Shown here: one piece after another, positions 9,246 through 17,799 of the stretch
How the letters are laid out: the number at the start of each line of letters is the position of its first letter
Numbering within the stretch: position 1 is the first letter of the stretch
From: Clostridium_X cadaveris
GTDB taxonomy: Bacteria > Bacillota > Clostridia > Clostridiales > Clostridiaceae
DNA length: 64,000 bases
NCBI RefSeq assembly: GCF_039521325.1
Contig: NZ_BAAACD010000038.1
Direction: 5' to 3' (one strand)
Translations under genes and position numbers: made by a program
The notes under the pieces: generated by a model
Database searches by the model: none
Told to the model about the DNA's origin: nothing
What the model saw: only the letters and a program-made list of their open reading frames with translations

Positions 9246-9335
9246 ATGCAGATAAAATTAGTTGATTTAGTGAAAGAGTTTCCAGGAATGACAGCAGTAA
9301 ACAATGTGAATCTGACTATTGAAGAAGTGAAATAA
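9246..9335 (+). pseudogene. 5' fragment of sugar ABC transporter ATPase gene
   Basis: Twenty-nine codons encode LVDLVKEFPGMTAVNNVNL followed by TIEE and then stop. This matches the first beta-strands of MsmX/UgpC- or RbsA-like ABC ATPases before the Walker A motif. Everything downstream is gone and a terminator hairpin begins at the stop. The piece could instead be read as a very short ORF, but the family match makes decay more likely. Confidence 0.6.
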
Positions 9336-9375
9336 ACCCCTGTAGATTAATTCTATGTACAGAGGTTTATTTTAT
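9331..9375. terminator. Bidirectional terminator downstream of MATE gene
   Basis: AATAAACCCCTGTA pairs with TACAGAGGTTTATT, with T-rich flanks on both strands. It ends the minus-strand MATE transcript and the plus-strand remnants. Confidence 0.8.
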
Positions 9376-9382
9376 GTTTACT

Positions 9383-10723
9383 TTAATTGATGTTTTCATC
9401 CGTTAAAGTTTTTATTCTTCTAAAGTATGTAAAGGCTAGAGGAACTGAAGCAGCTATCCAAGCTATAGGATCAGCCAAACAAATTCCTAGGTAATCTAAG
9501 AATCTTGGCAGTATAAAAGCTGCTAGAGCCCTTGCTGTTAGCTCATAAACACCTGCCATCATTGGAATAAAAGATTCCCCAATTCCTTGAAGAGCATTTC
9601 TATATATAAATATAAGTCCAAGTGGAATGAAGAATATTGCAGCTATATTAAGGCATTGTGATGCAGACCTTAATATAGTTTCATCAGGACTATTTATAAA
9701 TAACATTACAAAGTATTTTCCAAAGAATATAAGGATTAATCCTGATATTATGCTGGTAACTATGGATATCTTAGTACATTCTCTAACGCCTTCTTTTATA
9801 CGATTATAATTCTTAGCACCAAGGTTTTGAGCGCAATATGTGGACATAGTTACACCGAAGGTTATTGAAGGCTGCATTACAAGCTGTAATGCTTTTGAAG
9901 CAGCAGTATATGAAGCTATAATTGCTGATCCAAATATATTCAAGGCACCTTGAACTATCATTATACCGATTGCTGTTATTGAAAACTGTAAAGCCATTGG
10001 TATGCCTATCCTTAAGTGCCTTTTGACATATGTTTTATTGGGTTTAAAGTCACCTTTTTTAAATTTTAAGATGGTATATTTCTTTGAAGTATAAATAAAG
10101 CATAATAAGCTGGAAATACCTTGAGAAATAATTGTAGCATAAGCAGCACCCGCAACTCCCATTGAAAAATTAATGATGAAAACTAAATCTAAAATAACAT
10201 TTAATATAGATGAGATTATCAAAAAATACAATGGAGTTTTACTATCGCCAAGAGCCCTTAAAATACTTGAAACCATATTGTAAGCGAAAGTTGCTACAGT
10301 ACCAGCATAAATTATAGTTATATATGTAGTGGCGTCACCTATTATATTTGATGGAGTATTCATTAATCTAAGCACTGGCTTTGCAAATATTACACTTATA
10401 ACAGTAATAAGTATTATTGAAATTATAGATAGTTTAATTGCACTTGCTGTAGCTTTTCTAATAGCATTCTCATTTTTAGCACCAAATTTTTGAGAAATCA
10501 GTACTCCAAAACCACTAGTTAGCCCAACAACAAAACCATTAACTAAAAAGACCATAGAGCCAGTAGAACCTACGGCTGCAAGAGCATCAATACCAACAAA
10601 TCTTCCCACGATTATAGTGTCAACCATGCTATAGAATTGTTGAAATATATTACCTATCAATAAAGGTATAGAAAAATACAAAATAAGTTTAACGGGATTT
10701 CCAGTTGTCATATCATTGGTCAT
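9383..10723 (-). CDS. MATE family multidrug/toxin efflux transporter
   Basis: The protein (about 446 residues) has twelve predicted membrane helices and the MATE hallmarks: the N-terminal PVKLILYFSIPLLIGNIFQQ helix, a VDTIIVGRFVG loop, and a repeat in the second half (RIGIPMALQFS). It should export cationic compounds with Na+ or H+ exchange at the cell membrane. ATG 10723 has AGGAGG eleven bases upstream; the longer reading from 10771 would place that SD inside the gene. No regulator is adjacent, and the genes on both sides are decayed. The natural substrate is not predictable. Confidence 0.9.
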   Translation of the reverse strand: MTNDMTTGNPVKLILYFSIPLLIGNIFQQFYSMVDTIIVGRFVGIDALAAVGSTGSMVFLVNGFVVGLTSGFGVLISQKFGAKNENAIRKATASAIKLSIISIILITVISVIFAKPVLRLMNTPSNIIGDATTYITIIYAGTVATFAYNMVSSILRALGDSKTPLYFLIISSILNVILDLVFIINFSMGVAGAAYATIISQGISSLLCFIYTSKKYTILKFKKGDFKPNKTYVKRHLRIGIPMALQFSITAIGIMIVQGALNIFGSAIIASYTAASKALQLVMQPSITFGVTMSTYCAQNLGAKNYNRIKEGVRECTKISIVTSIISGLILIFFGKYFVMLFINSPDETILRSASQCLNIAAIFFIPLGLIFIYRNALQGIGESFIPMMAGVYELTARALAAFILPRFLDYLGICLADPIAWIAASVPLAFTYFRRIKTLTDENIN

Positions 10724-10883
10724 TATGTAAAGTCCTCCTAAGTCAGTTCTTACAAAGTAGTAGAATAACATATTTTTATAAATTAGTATAGTAATAAAAC
10801 TTTTTTGTAAGTTAGGGAATAACTATATTTAAGCATACTAAAATTATATACATAGAAATCATGAAAGTAAGGAGTGATAATAA

Positions 10884-11399
10884 ATGAAAAAAGGTTTATA
10901 CTGTAAAAAAGTTTTAACTATACTAATATTAATTTTAACTATATTTATTAAAATTAATATAGTACAGGCTAAGGACAATATTAATGATTCGGAGGTATAT
11001 ATAAACCAATTAGAAGAAAAAAATAAGCTATTTAGAGAAGCATTAGATAATTTTGGTGCATCTTCAATTGAGGAAGCAGTAAACTTATATTGTGAAGGGG
11101 TAGAACAAAGAAGTGGTCCTTTGCAGTATTCCGTTATGTGTAGCATTTAAAAAAAAGATTTTACTGATAAAATGGAAACAGACAAAAATTATGCATGGGT
11201 GACAGGAGTTTCTAGTCCATGGGTAACAGAATATAAGACTTTAGATACTAAAAAAATAAATAATGATACATATTTAGTTACGGTGGAATTTACATTGAAT
11301 GATTCGAAGGGGGTATTTGGAAAAAATAAAGTGGAACTAGAATTAAAAAGTCATGATGAAAAGTGGTGTATTTCTCGTATACATGAAGAAGATAATTAA
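10884..11399 (+). pseudogene. Secreted protein gene with in-frame stop
   Basis: A start with a good SD (AAGGAGTG) encodes a signal peptide (basic start, then a Leu/Ile core ending VQA-KD), followed by a helical region to LQYSVMCSI. TAA at 11148-11150 interrupts it. The same frame continues without shift through KKDFTDKME, WVTGVSSPWV and a beta-rich NTF2-like end (VTVEFTLNDS, KWCISRI) to the stop at 11399. Removing one stop codon would restore a protein of about 171 residues. It could be a recent nonsense mutation or a sequencing error. The function of the intact family is unknown to me. Confidence 0.7.
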
Positions 11400-11413
11400 A
11401 AAGGAGGAAATAT

Positions 11414-12877
11414 ATGATTAAGATAAAAGAAATGGGATGGAACTTTGATAACAGCTATATTGCTCTGCCAAAGATATTTTATAGCAAAATTGATTTAAAT
11501 CCAGTATGTTGTCCAGAGACGGTTATTTTCAATAAAAATTTATCGAAATCACTAGGATTAAATAGAGATGCTCTTGAAAGTGAGAAAGGTGTATATATAT
11601 TATCAGGCAGCAAGGAAGCGAAGGATGGAGCCTATATAGCTGAGGCTTATGCTGGACATCAGTTTGGATATTTTACAATGTTAGGTGATGGCAGAGCAGT
11701 CTTGATAGGAGAGCAAATAACTCCTTCAGGTGAAAGATATGATATTCAGCTAAAGGGTTCAGGAAAAACTCCATATTCACGTGGAGGAGATGGAAGGGCA
11801 GTGCTGGGACCTATGATTAGGGAATATATAATAAGTGAAGCTATGAACGGTCTTGGCATTCCTACCACAAGAAGTCTTGCTGTAATTAAGACTGGAGAAA
11901 TTGTACATAGAGAAGAAGAAAAACAAGGTGCTATATTAACTCGTGTAGCATCAAGCCACGTTAGGTTTGGCACATTTCAATATGCAGCTAGATTTGGAAA
12001 TTTAGATGATGTTAAAGCTCTAGCTGACTATTGTATTAATAGACATTACAATTACATAAAGAACGATAGTAACAAATACATTAATTTTCTTAAGGAGATC
12101 ATAAAAATTCATGCTTTCCTTGTAGCTAAGTGGCAGACTGTAGGTTTTATACATGGTGTTATGAATACAGATAATATGACCATAAGCGGAGAAACTATTG
12201 ACTATGGTCCTTGCGCTTTTATGGATGTTTATAATCCTGATACTGTATTTAGCTCCATAGATATTAATGGACGTTACGCTTACTCAAAGCAGCCAGTGAT
12301 GGCACAATGGAATTTATGTAGATTTGCTGAGACTTTACTACCTTTATTGCATGATGATAGAGATATGGCTATAAAGATTGCTGAAAAGGAAATTGCTAAA
12401 TTTTCAGATCTATTCTATGAAGAATGGATGAGAATAATGAGATTTAAACTGGGGATATTTAATGAAGAACTTCAAGATAGGGACTTAATTGAAAATTTGC
12501 TTAGTATGATGAAGAAGTTTAAAGAAGACTATACTAATACATTTCTTAGTCTTACCTTTAATGAAGATATTGAGAAAGATATGTTTAAAAGTGAAGAATT
12601 TAAAGATTGGTATAAATCGTGGCAGGAAAGATTAAAAAGACAGTCTAAAACAAAAGAGGAAGCTTATGAGCTTATGAGCAAATCAAATCCTGTTGTAATT
12701 CCAAGAAATCATAGAGTAGAAGAAGCAATAGAAGCAGCGGATAAAGGGGATTTTGAAGTTATGAAAAAGCTTTTATATGTGGTTTCATCACCATATGAAC
12801 ATTCAAAAGAACATAAGGAATACTCAAAGATACCGAAAGCTTCAAATTGTCCTTACAGAACTTTTTGTGGAACCTAA
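11414..12877 (+). CDS. selO: SelO-family protein adenylyltransferase (YdiU)
   Basis: The 487-residue protein has the SelO pseudokinase fold, which transfers AMP to Ser, Thr or Tyr of target proteins. Visible signatures are AGHQFGYFTMLGDGRA, LKGSGKTPYSRGGDGRAVLGP (nucleotide-binding loops), HGVMNTDN (catalytic loop) and DYGPCAF (metal-binding DFG equivalent). The C-terminus ends CPYRTFCGT; eukaryotic members carry a selenocysteine near this end, here replaced by Cys. The length is normal for the family. AGGAGG stands eight bases before the ATG. The family is linked to redox stress; the targets in this organism are unknown. Confidence 0.92.
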   Translation: MIKIKEMGWNFDNSYIALPKIFYSKIDLNPVCCPETVIFNKNLSKSLGLNRDALESEKGVYILSGSKEAKDGAYIAEAYAGHQFGYFTMLGDGRAVLIGEQITPSGERYDIQLKGSGKTPYSRGGDGRAVLGPMIREYIISEAMNGLGIPTTRSLAVIKTGEIVHREEEKQGAILTRVASSHVRFGTFQYAARFGNLDDVKALADYCINRHYNYIKNDSNKYINFLKEIIKIHAFLVAKWQTVGFIHGVMNTDNMTISGETIDYGPCAFMDVYNPDTVFSSIDINGRYAYSKQPVMAQWNLCRFAETLLPLLHDDRDMAIKIAEKEIAKFSDLFYEEWMRIMRFKLGIFNEELQDRDLIENLLSMMKKFKEDYTNTFLSLTFNEDIEKDMFKSEEFKDWYKSWQERLKRQSKTKEEAYELMSKSNPVVIPRNHRVEEAIEAADKGDFEVMKKLLYVVSSPYEHSKEHKEYSKIPKASNCPYRTFCGT

Positions 12878-12892
12878 ATTAAAAAATAAATA

Positions 12893-12921
12893 TTGATATA
12901 ATCTATAAATATTGCTATAAT
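12893..12921 (+). promoter_or_regulatory. Sigma-A promoter of the queuosine salvage operon
   Basis: TTGATA and TATAAT are separated by 17 bp, and transcription would begin about 35 bases before the preQ1 aptamer. A perfect 16-bp palindrome (CCACAGAATTCTGTGG, 12946-12961) lies between the start point and the aptamer. Confidence 0.75.
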
Positions 12922-12962
12922 AAGCACTGTAATTTAATAATAAGTCCACAGAATTCTGTGGG

Positions 12963-12998
12963 AGAGGTTCGTAACCATCCCTCTATAAAAAACTAGGG
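12963..12998 (+). promoter_or_regulatory. PreQ1-I riboswitch aptamer
   Basis: AGAGGTTC, then the closing CCTCT, then the A-rich tail TATAAAAAACTAGGG match the class I preQ1 aptamer: one short stem whose loop takes up the tail as a pseudoknot. CTAGGG can alternatively pair with CCCTTAG in the loop of the terminator that follows, which gives a plausible antiterminator. Binding of preQ1 would then favour termination and shut off the salvage genes downstream. Confidence 0.88.
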
Positions 12999-13012
12999 AA
13001 AAAGACTTTATA

Positions 13013-13043
13013 GTCGTACTATACCCTTAGTGCGACTTTTTTT
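13013..13043 (+). terminator. Riboswitch-controlled terminator
   Basis: GTCGTAC pairs with GTGCGAC (one G-U) and is followed by seven T. The CCCTTAG in the loop is complementary to the 3' tail of the preQ1 aptamer. Confidence 0.85.
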
Positions 13044-13133
13044 ACTATTCTTTACCTATATGTTTTATTATCATGTCAATTTTAACATTGAAACTTAAAT
13101 GAAGCATATGATGATAAGAGTATAAGTGAGTTT

Positions 13134-13166
13134 TACCTTGAGATGGTGTTCTCAAGGTATTTTTTT
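13134..13166 (+). terminator. Second terminator in the queK leader
   Basis: ACCTTGAGA and TCTCAAGGT form a perfect 9-bp stem followed by a T-run, about 45 bases before the queK start. It is a second full terminator between the riboswitch and the first gene. Confidence 0.8.
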
Positions 13167-13208
13167 GTATCTAAAATTTGAGATTACATTGTGAGGAGTG
13201 CTAAAAAT

Positions 13209-14189
13209 ATGATTAAAAAGAAAGTGATAATAGACTGTGACCCAGGAGTTGACGATGCTTTGGCTATAATGCTGGCTTTAAAATCAGAGGAACTAGAAGT
13301 GGTGGGCATCACAATAACATCAGGAAATGTTCATGGAAAAAAAGGAGCAGAAAATGCATTAAAGATTCTTAAAGAATTAAATAGATTAGATATACCAGTG
13401 TATCTTGGAAGCTGTGAGCCATTAAAAAGGGAACTCATAACAGCTGAAGATACTCATGGCTGTGACGGACTTGGTGAAAGTTTTCTGCCAAAGGTAGAGG
13501 AAGTTTTTTATAAAGAGGGTGCAATAGATTTTATTTTAGAAACTGTAAAGTCACAAGATGTTTCAGTTATAGCATTAGGACCGCTTACTAATATTGCTAT
13601 GTGTTTAGAAAAAGATGCTGAATCTATTAGATGTCTAAGGGAATTGGTTCTTATGGGAGGAGCTTTTAAAAGTTTTGGAAACTGCTCTCAAGTAGCAGAG
13701 TTTAACTTTTGGGTAGATCCTCATGGAGCAGAAAAAGTTTTTAAAGAACTAAATAGGAAAATTACAATGGTAGGGCTTGATGTAACAAGACAATGTATCT
13801 TAACACCAAACTATATAGAGATGATAAAGCAGTTTAAAGAACCATTAGGGGATTTTATAGTGAAAATAACAAGATTTTATGTGGATTTTCACTGGAATCA
13901 GGAGAGAACATTAGGATGTGTGATTAATGATCCTTTAGCTGTGGCATACTTTATTAATCCGCAGTTGTGCTGTGGAATGGAATATTACGTTGATATAGTA
14001 ACTGAAGGCAAGGCTATAGGAATGTCTTTAGTTGATGAGGGTGATTTTTACAGACAAAAACCTAATTGTTTAGTATTAACGCAAGTTGATTCAAAAGGTT
14101 TTATGGAGATGTTTTTGACGAGAATATTTCCAGAGCATAAAAAAGATATATTAAAAGTTCTAAATAACATTAAATACGGTTTAAATTAA
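13209..14189 (+). CDS. queK: Queuosine hydrolase, IunH nucleoside hydrolase family
   Basis: The protein (about 326 residues) has the nucleoside hydrolase calcium site at its N-terminus (IIDCDPGVDDALAI), the ALGPLTNIA segment near residue 120, and the C-terminal NDPLAVAY motif. On family alone it would be called inosine/uridine hydrolase. The preQ1 riboswitch in front and the QrtT- and QueL-type genes behind identify it as QueK, which cleaves queuosine or its 5'-phosphate to free queuine, as described in Clostridioides difficile. ATG 13209 has GAGGAG ten bases upstream; GTG 13191 is less likely. It is cytoplasmic. Confidence 0.85.
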   Translation: MIKKKVIIDCDPGVDDALAIMLALKSEELEVVGITITSGNVHGKKGAENALKILKELNRLDIPVYLGSCEPLKRELITAEDTHGCDGLGESFLPKVEEVFYKEGAIDFILETVKSQDVSVIALGPLTNIAMCLEKDAESIRCLRELVLMGGAFKSFGNCSQVAEFNFWVDPHGAEKVFKELNRKITMVGLDVTRQCILTPNYIEMIKQFKEPLGDFIVKITRFYVDFHWNQERTLGCVINDPLAVAYFINPQLCCGMEYYVDIVTEGKAIGMSLVDEGDFYRQKPNCLVLTQVDSKGFMEMFLTRIFPEHKKDILKVLNNIKYGLN

Positions 14190-14212
14190 TTTAAGAAAGA
14201 AGAGGTAAAATT

Positions 14213-14773
14213 ATGGATAGCAAAAATAATAAAAAAATCATATTTATGGGTTTAGCAATAGCTATAAATTTAGTTGGAGGATTTATTGCATTAACATTAA
14301 AACTTCCGATTTACATTGATACAATAGGAACTATTTTAGTTTCAATATTATTTGGGCCTATAAGTGGGGCAATGGTTGGAGGTTTATCTTCAATTTTTAA
14401 TGCTGTAACTTTTGATCCAATATCATTTTATTTTATGCCTGTACAAATAATAGTTGGTTTAAGCACAGGAATGCTTTTTAAAGAACAAAAATTTAAAGGT
14501 GTAAAATCAATAATATCAATTATATTAGTTACTGTATTAGGTTCTGCGGCTGCAGCAGTTATTGCATCTTTTGTTTTTGAAGGGGTAACTTCTTCAGGGT
14601 CAAGTATTTTAGTTGCAATACTTAAAAACTCAGGAATGAGTATAATTACGTCAGTCTTTTCTACTCAAATTTTTACCGATTTGCTAGATAAAGCTGTTAG
14701 TTTTGGTGTAGTATTTACAATTATAAAAATGCTTCCAGTAAATATTAAAAGTATGGTTGTTGGAGAAAAATAA
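14213..14773 (+). CDS. qrtT: ECF transporter S component for queuosine-type substrate
   Basis: The 186-residue protein has about five to six membrane helices. It contains the ECF S-component pattern of an N-terminal helix rich in small residues followed by LPIYIDTIGTILVSILFGPISGAMVGGL. S components bind the vitamin-like substrate and share an energising module encoded elsewhere; no module genes are in this window. Its place between queK and queL under a preQ1 riboswitch points to queuosine or queuine uptake (QrtT-type). The name rests on context plus family, not on a signature unique to queuosine binding. Confidence 0.78.
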   Translation: MDSKNNKKIIFMGLAIAINLVGGFIALTLKLPIYIDTIGTILVSILFGPISGAMVGGLSSIFNAVTFDPISFYFMPVQIIVGLSTGMLFKEQKFKGVKSIISIILVTVLGSAAAAVIASFVFEGVTSSGSSILVAILKNSGMSIITSVFSTQIFTDLLDKAVSFGVVFTIIKMLPVNIKSMVVGEK

Positions 14774-14774
14774 T

Positions 14775-15464
14775 ATGGACAGATACAATTTAATTACAGG
14801 AAAAAATAAAAGAGAAATAGTGCTTTTAAAGGCTTTACCATGTATATGGGGAAAATGCTCATTTTGCGATTATATAGATGATAATTCAACTGATGTTTCA
14901 GAAATAAATAAACTTAACAAAGAGGTTTTAGAGAATATAAAAGGAACTTATGGAGTCTTGGAGGTGATAAATTCAGGAAGCTGTTTTGAACTGCCAAAAG
15001 AGACTTTAGAACATATAAGAAATATAATAAAAGAAAAAAATATAAAAAAATTATTTTTAGAAAGCCACTGGTGCTACAGAAATAGGCTTCAAGAGATGAG
15101 AGATTTTTTTGGTATAGATATAGTTTTCAAAATAGGTGTAGAAAGTTTTGATAATGATTTTAGGAATATATTTTTAAATAAAAATGCAAAATTTAAGGAT
15201 TACACAGAAGTGAAAAAGTACTTTTCATCAATTTGCCTTATGGTAGGAATAAAGGGGCAAAGTAAAGAAATGATACAAAAGGATATCAATATAGTATTAA
15301 ACAACTTTGATTACGGAACTATAAATATTTTCACTGAGAATACTACCAATATAAAAAGAGATGAAGAATTGATTAAATGGTTTGAAAAGGAGTACAGATT
15401 TTTGGAAAAAAACGACAAAATAGAGGTGCTGTTTGAAAACACTGATTTTGGAGTAGGAGATTAG
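14775..15464 (+). CDS. queL: Queuine lyase, radical SAM enzyme
   Basis: The 229-residue protein carries three clustered cysteines (Cys23, Cys28, Cys31) in PCIWGKCSFCDYI, spaced CX4CX2C rather than the usual CX3CX2C of radical SAM enzymes. The SAM-domain strand pattern follows (LEVINSGSCFELP, LFLESHW, FKIGVESFDNDFR). In C. difficile, QueL converts queuine to preQ1, which the cell's own Tgt, QueA and QueG or QueH can turn into queuosine. The start lies one base after the qrtT stop, with GGAG inside the end of that gene, so the three genes form one operon. The identity is inferred mainly from operon context and cofactor motif. Confidence 0.82.
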   Translation: MDRYNLITGKNKREIVLLKALPCIWGKCSFCDYIDDNSTDVSEINKLNKEVLENIKGTYGVLEVINSGSCFELPKETLEHIRNIIKEKNIKKLFLESHWCYRNRLQEMRDFFGIDIVFKIGVESFDNDFRNIFLNKNAKFKDYTEVKKYFSSICLMVGIKGQSKEMIQKDINIVLNNFDYGTINIFTENTTNIKRDEELIKWFEKEYRFLEKNDKIEVLFENTDFGVGD

Positions 15465-15571
15465 AGATATATAAGTAAATACCTATTAAAAACCTATCAA
15501 ATAAGTATTTTACCTTTTATGAATGAGAATTTATAATTAACAAGTAAATTTAAACTACGACGAGGTGAAAT

Positions 15572-16579
15572 ATGGATAAAATAAAAAGAATAATACCAGG
15601 CTTCATGGTGTGTTTGATAATAGCATTAATAAGCAAAATCTTAGCAAAGTTCATACCTAGTTTTGGAGCAGCAACTTTTGCTATATTTCTAGGAATAATT
15701 GCAGGTAATACTATATTTAATAAAGAAAAATATGACGAGGGAAGTAAGTTTTCAGAGCGTGAACTTCTTTCTTACTCAATAGTTCTTATGGGAGCGACTT
15801 TAGATTTAGCTGACATAGGATCTGTTGGAATTGGAGGTATAATATTTATAATATTGCAGATGTCTTTTACAATAGTAACTGCATTTATAATAGGAAGGAA
15901 ACTTGGTTTCAATAGAAAGTTTTCTCTTCTTATGAGTGCAGGAAATGCAGTATGTGGATCTTCTGCCATAGCATCTGTTTCAGATGTAGTAAATCCAAGT
16001 GCAAAAGATAAGGGGTTATCAGTAACTATAGTCAATGTAACAGGTACAGTTCTTATGTTTATTCTTCCTGCTATAGCAGGCTGCATGTATAATAATGAAA
16101 CAATTCATTCTTCAGCTTTAATAGGAGGAACTCTTCAATCAGTCGGACAAGTTATAGCATCTGGTGAGTTTATAAATGAACATGTAGTTGAGATGGCTGC
16201 GATATTTAAAATTATAAGGATAATCTTTATAGTAGCAGTAGTTATGTTATTCTCAAAAGTGAACTCAAATGAGGAAGGAAAGCTATTTAAAAACAGTAAA
16301 AATGAAAAATCTAAAAAGGTAAAAGTTAAAATACCTTGGTATATAATAGGTTTTTTCATCTTAAGCATAATAAATAGCTTAAATTTAATACCAAAAGGAT
16401 TATCAGAGGCAGCTCATCTAACAAGTGTACAGTTTGAAATAATAGCTTTAGCTGCTATAGGAATGAGAGTTAAATTTAGAGACTTGATTAAAGAGGGACC
16501 AAAAGGAATGCTGTATGGGGCATTAGTTGGAACATTACAGATAGTCTTTGCTTTAATACTTATAAAAATATTTATATAG
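15572..16579 (+). CDS. YeiH-family putative sulfate exporter (UPF0324)
   Basis: The 335-residue membrane protein has about ten predicted helices. GATLDLADIG, the LMSAGNAVCGSSAIASVSDV segment and LIGGTLQSVGQVIASG are conserved signatures of the YeiH/UPF0324 family, usually annotated as putative sulfate exporters. A GAGGTG ribosome binding site precedes the ATG. The gap of 107 bp after queL shows no clear terminator, so it may be partly co-transcribed, but nothing links it to queuosine. Its transported substrate has not been firmly established for the family. A clear terminator follows. Confidence 0.88.
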   Translation: MDKIKRIIPGFMVCLIIALISKILAKFIPSFGAATFAIFLGIIAGNTIFNKEKYDEGSKFSERELLSYSIVLMGATLDLADIGSVGIGGIIFIILQMSFTIVTAFIIGRKLGFNRKFSLLMSAGNAVCGSSAIASVSDVVNPSAKDKGLSVTIVNVTGTVLMFILPAIAGCMYNNETIHSSALIGGTLQSVGQVIASGEFINEHVVEMAAIFKIIRIIFIVAVVMLFSKVNSNEEGKLFKNSKNEKSKKVKVKIPWYIIGFFILSIINSLNLIPKGLSEAAHLTSVQFEIIALAAIGMRVKFRDLIKEGPKGMLYGALVGTLQIVFALILIKIFI

Positions 16580-16587
16580 ATTATAGA

Positions 16588-16628
16588 AAATAAAACTGCT
16601 GAAACTCTAAGATATCAGCAGTTTTTGT
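16588..16628 (+). terminator. Terminator after yeiH-like gene
   Basis: AAAACTGCTGA pairs with TCAGCAGTTTT; the pairing A-run and T-run make it effective on both strands. Confidence 0.85.
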
Positions 16629-16763
16629 GTTAAATAAGATAAGAGTTATTTTAAGTGAATTTGTAGGACTGTATAAAGTGTGCTGCAAATGCTTTATAAT
16701 AATAATGAATATATGATAAGATATTAGAGTGAAATAAAATAGTTTTGAAACGGAGTGAAACAT

Positions 16764-17645
16764 ATGATAAGAATTATAGCATCAGATATGGATGGAACTT
16801 TATTGAATAATAAACATGATATAGATGAAGAAACTGTAGAGGCTATCAGAAAAGCAGAGGAAGCTGGAATAATATTTGCAATATCTACAGGAAGAGAATA
16901 TGACAGTGTAAAAGGTATACTCGAGAAACATAATATAAAGGCTCAATGTGTACTTTCAAATGGAGCAGAATACAGAGATGAAGAAGGAAATATTTTAGAT
17001 GTAATAAATATAAATGAGGAAGCTGCAAAAAAGATAATAAAGATGTTAAATGAAAACAAATTATCTGCACGTATCTTTACGGATAAGGGAGTATTTACAA
17101 CATCTACAAAAGAAGAAGCTCTTCAAGAGGTAGTATTCAGGACTATGACTTTTAATCCAGGAACTACGGAAGAAGAGGCGAGAAAAATAGCGGAAACACA
17201 AGGCTTCTTTACATGCCTTAAATACATTGACAATATAGAAAAATTTTTTAGTGAGGGCATAGAAGTTAGAAAATTTGTAGCTTTTCATAAGGATATAGAG
17301 CTTATAGATAAAATGAAGATGCTTATAAGTGAAATTCCTGGCTTGGCGATATCCTCATCTTTTAGGGATAATATAGAAGTAACTGATATAAATGCTCAAA
17401 AGGGAATTATATTAGAGAAAGTTGCTAAAAAGATGTCTATAGATTCAAAAGAAGTTATGATCCTTGGAGATAGCTTTAACGACTATTCTATGTTTGAAAT
17501 ATTTGAAGAGAGTGTTGCTATGAAAAATGCTATTCCAGAAGTTAAAGCTATAGCTAAGTATATAACAGACAGCAATGACAATTTAGGTGTAGCAAAAGCT
17601 ATTTACAATGTTTTAAATGATGAAATGGATAAAATGCTTAAATAA
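16764..17645 (+). CDS. Cof-type HAD-IIB phosphatase
   Basis: The protein of about 293 residues has the HAD motifs: DMDGTLL near the start, a Ser/Thr motif (ISTGRE), Lys in motif III and GDSFNDYSMF at the end, where the Asp residues bind magnesium. The large alpha/beta cap between motifs II and III is of type IIB. Such enzymes dephosphorylate sugar phosphates, flavin or pyridoxal phosphate with wide overlap, so no single substrate can be assigned. ATG 16764 has CGGAG eight bases before it. It appears monocistronic with its own terminator. Confidence 0.9.
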   Translation: MIRIIASDMDGTLLNNKHDIDEETVEAIRKAEEAGIIFAISTGREYDSVKGILEKHNIKAQCVLSNGAEYRDEEGNILDVININEEAAKKIIKMLNENKLSARIFTDKGVFTTSTKEEALQEVVFRTMTFNPGTTEEEARKIAETQGFFTCLKYIDNIEKFFSEGIEVRKFVAFHKDIELIDKMKMLISEIPGLAISSSFRDNIEVTDINAQKGIILEKVAKKMSIDSKEVMILGDSFNDYSMFEIFEESVAMKNAIPEVKAIAKYITDSNDNLGVAKAIYNVLNDEMDKMLK

Positions 17646-17663
17646 AAAAATATGTAGATTCAA

Positions 17664-17716
17664 AATAAAACAGCTTTCTATGATGGGATTAAACATCACA
17701 GGAAGCTGTTTTGTCA
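17664..17716 (+). terminator. Terminator after HAD gene
   Basis: AAAACAGCTT and AAGCTGTTTT form the outer stem, with an inner TGATG/CATCA stem. Confidence 0.85.
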
Positions 17717-17799
17717 TATAAAATTTATTGAACAAATACCATTATATTGTTATATTTACATTGAAGATATTATAATTTACTTATTTAGGAGATGATGAA

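Noticed and set aside
13191..14189. Plain inosine/uridine hydrolase annotation for the IunH-family gene
   Set aside because: The preQ1 riboswitch, ECF S component and QueL-type enzyme in the same operon make queuosine hydrolase the better call.
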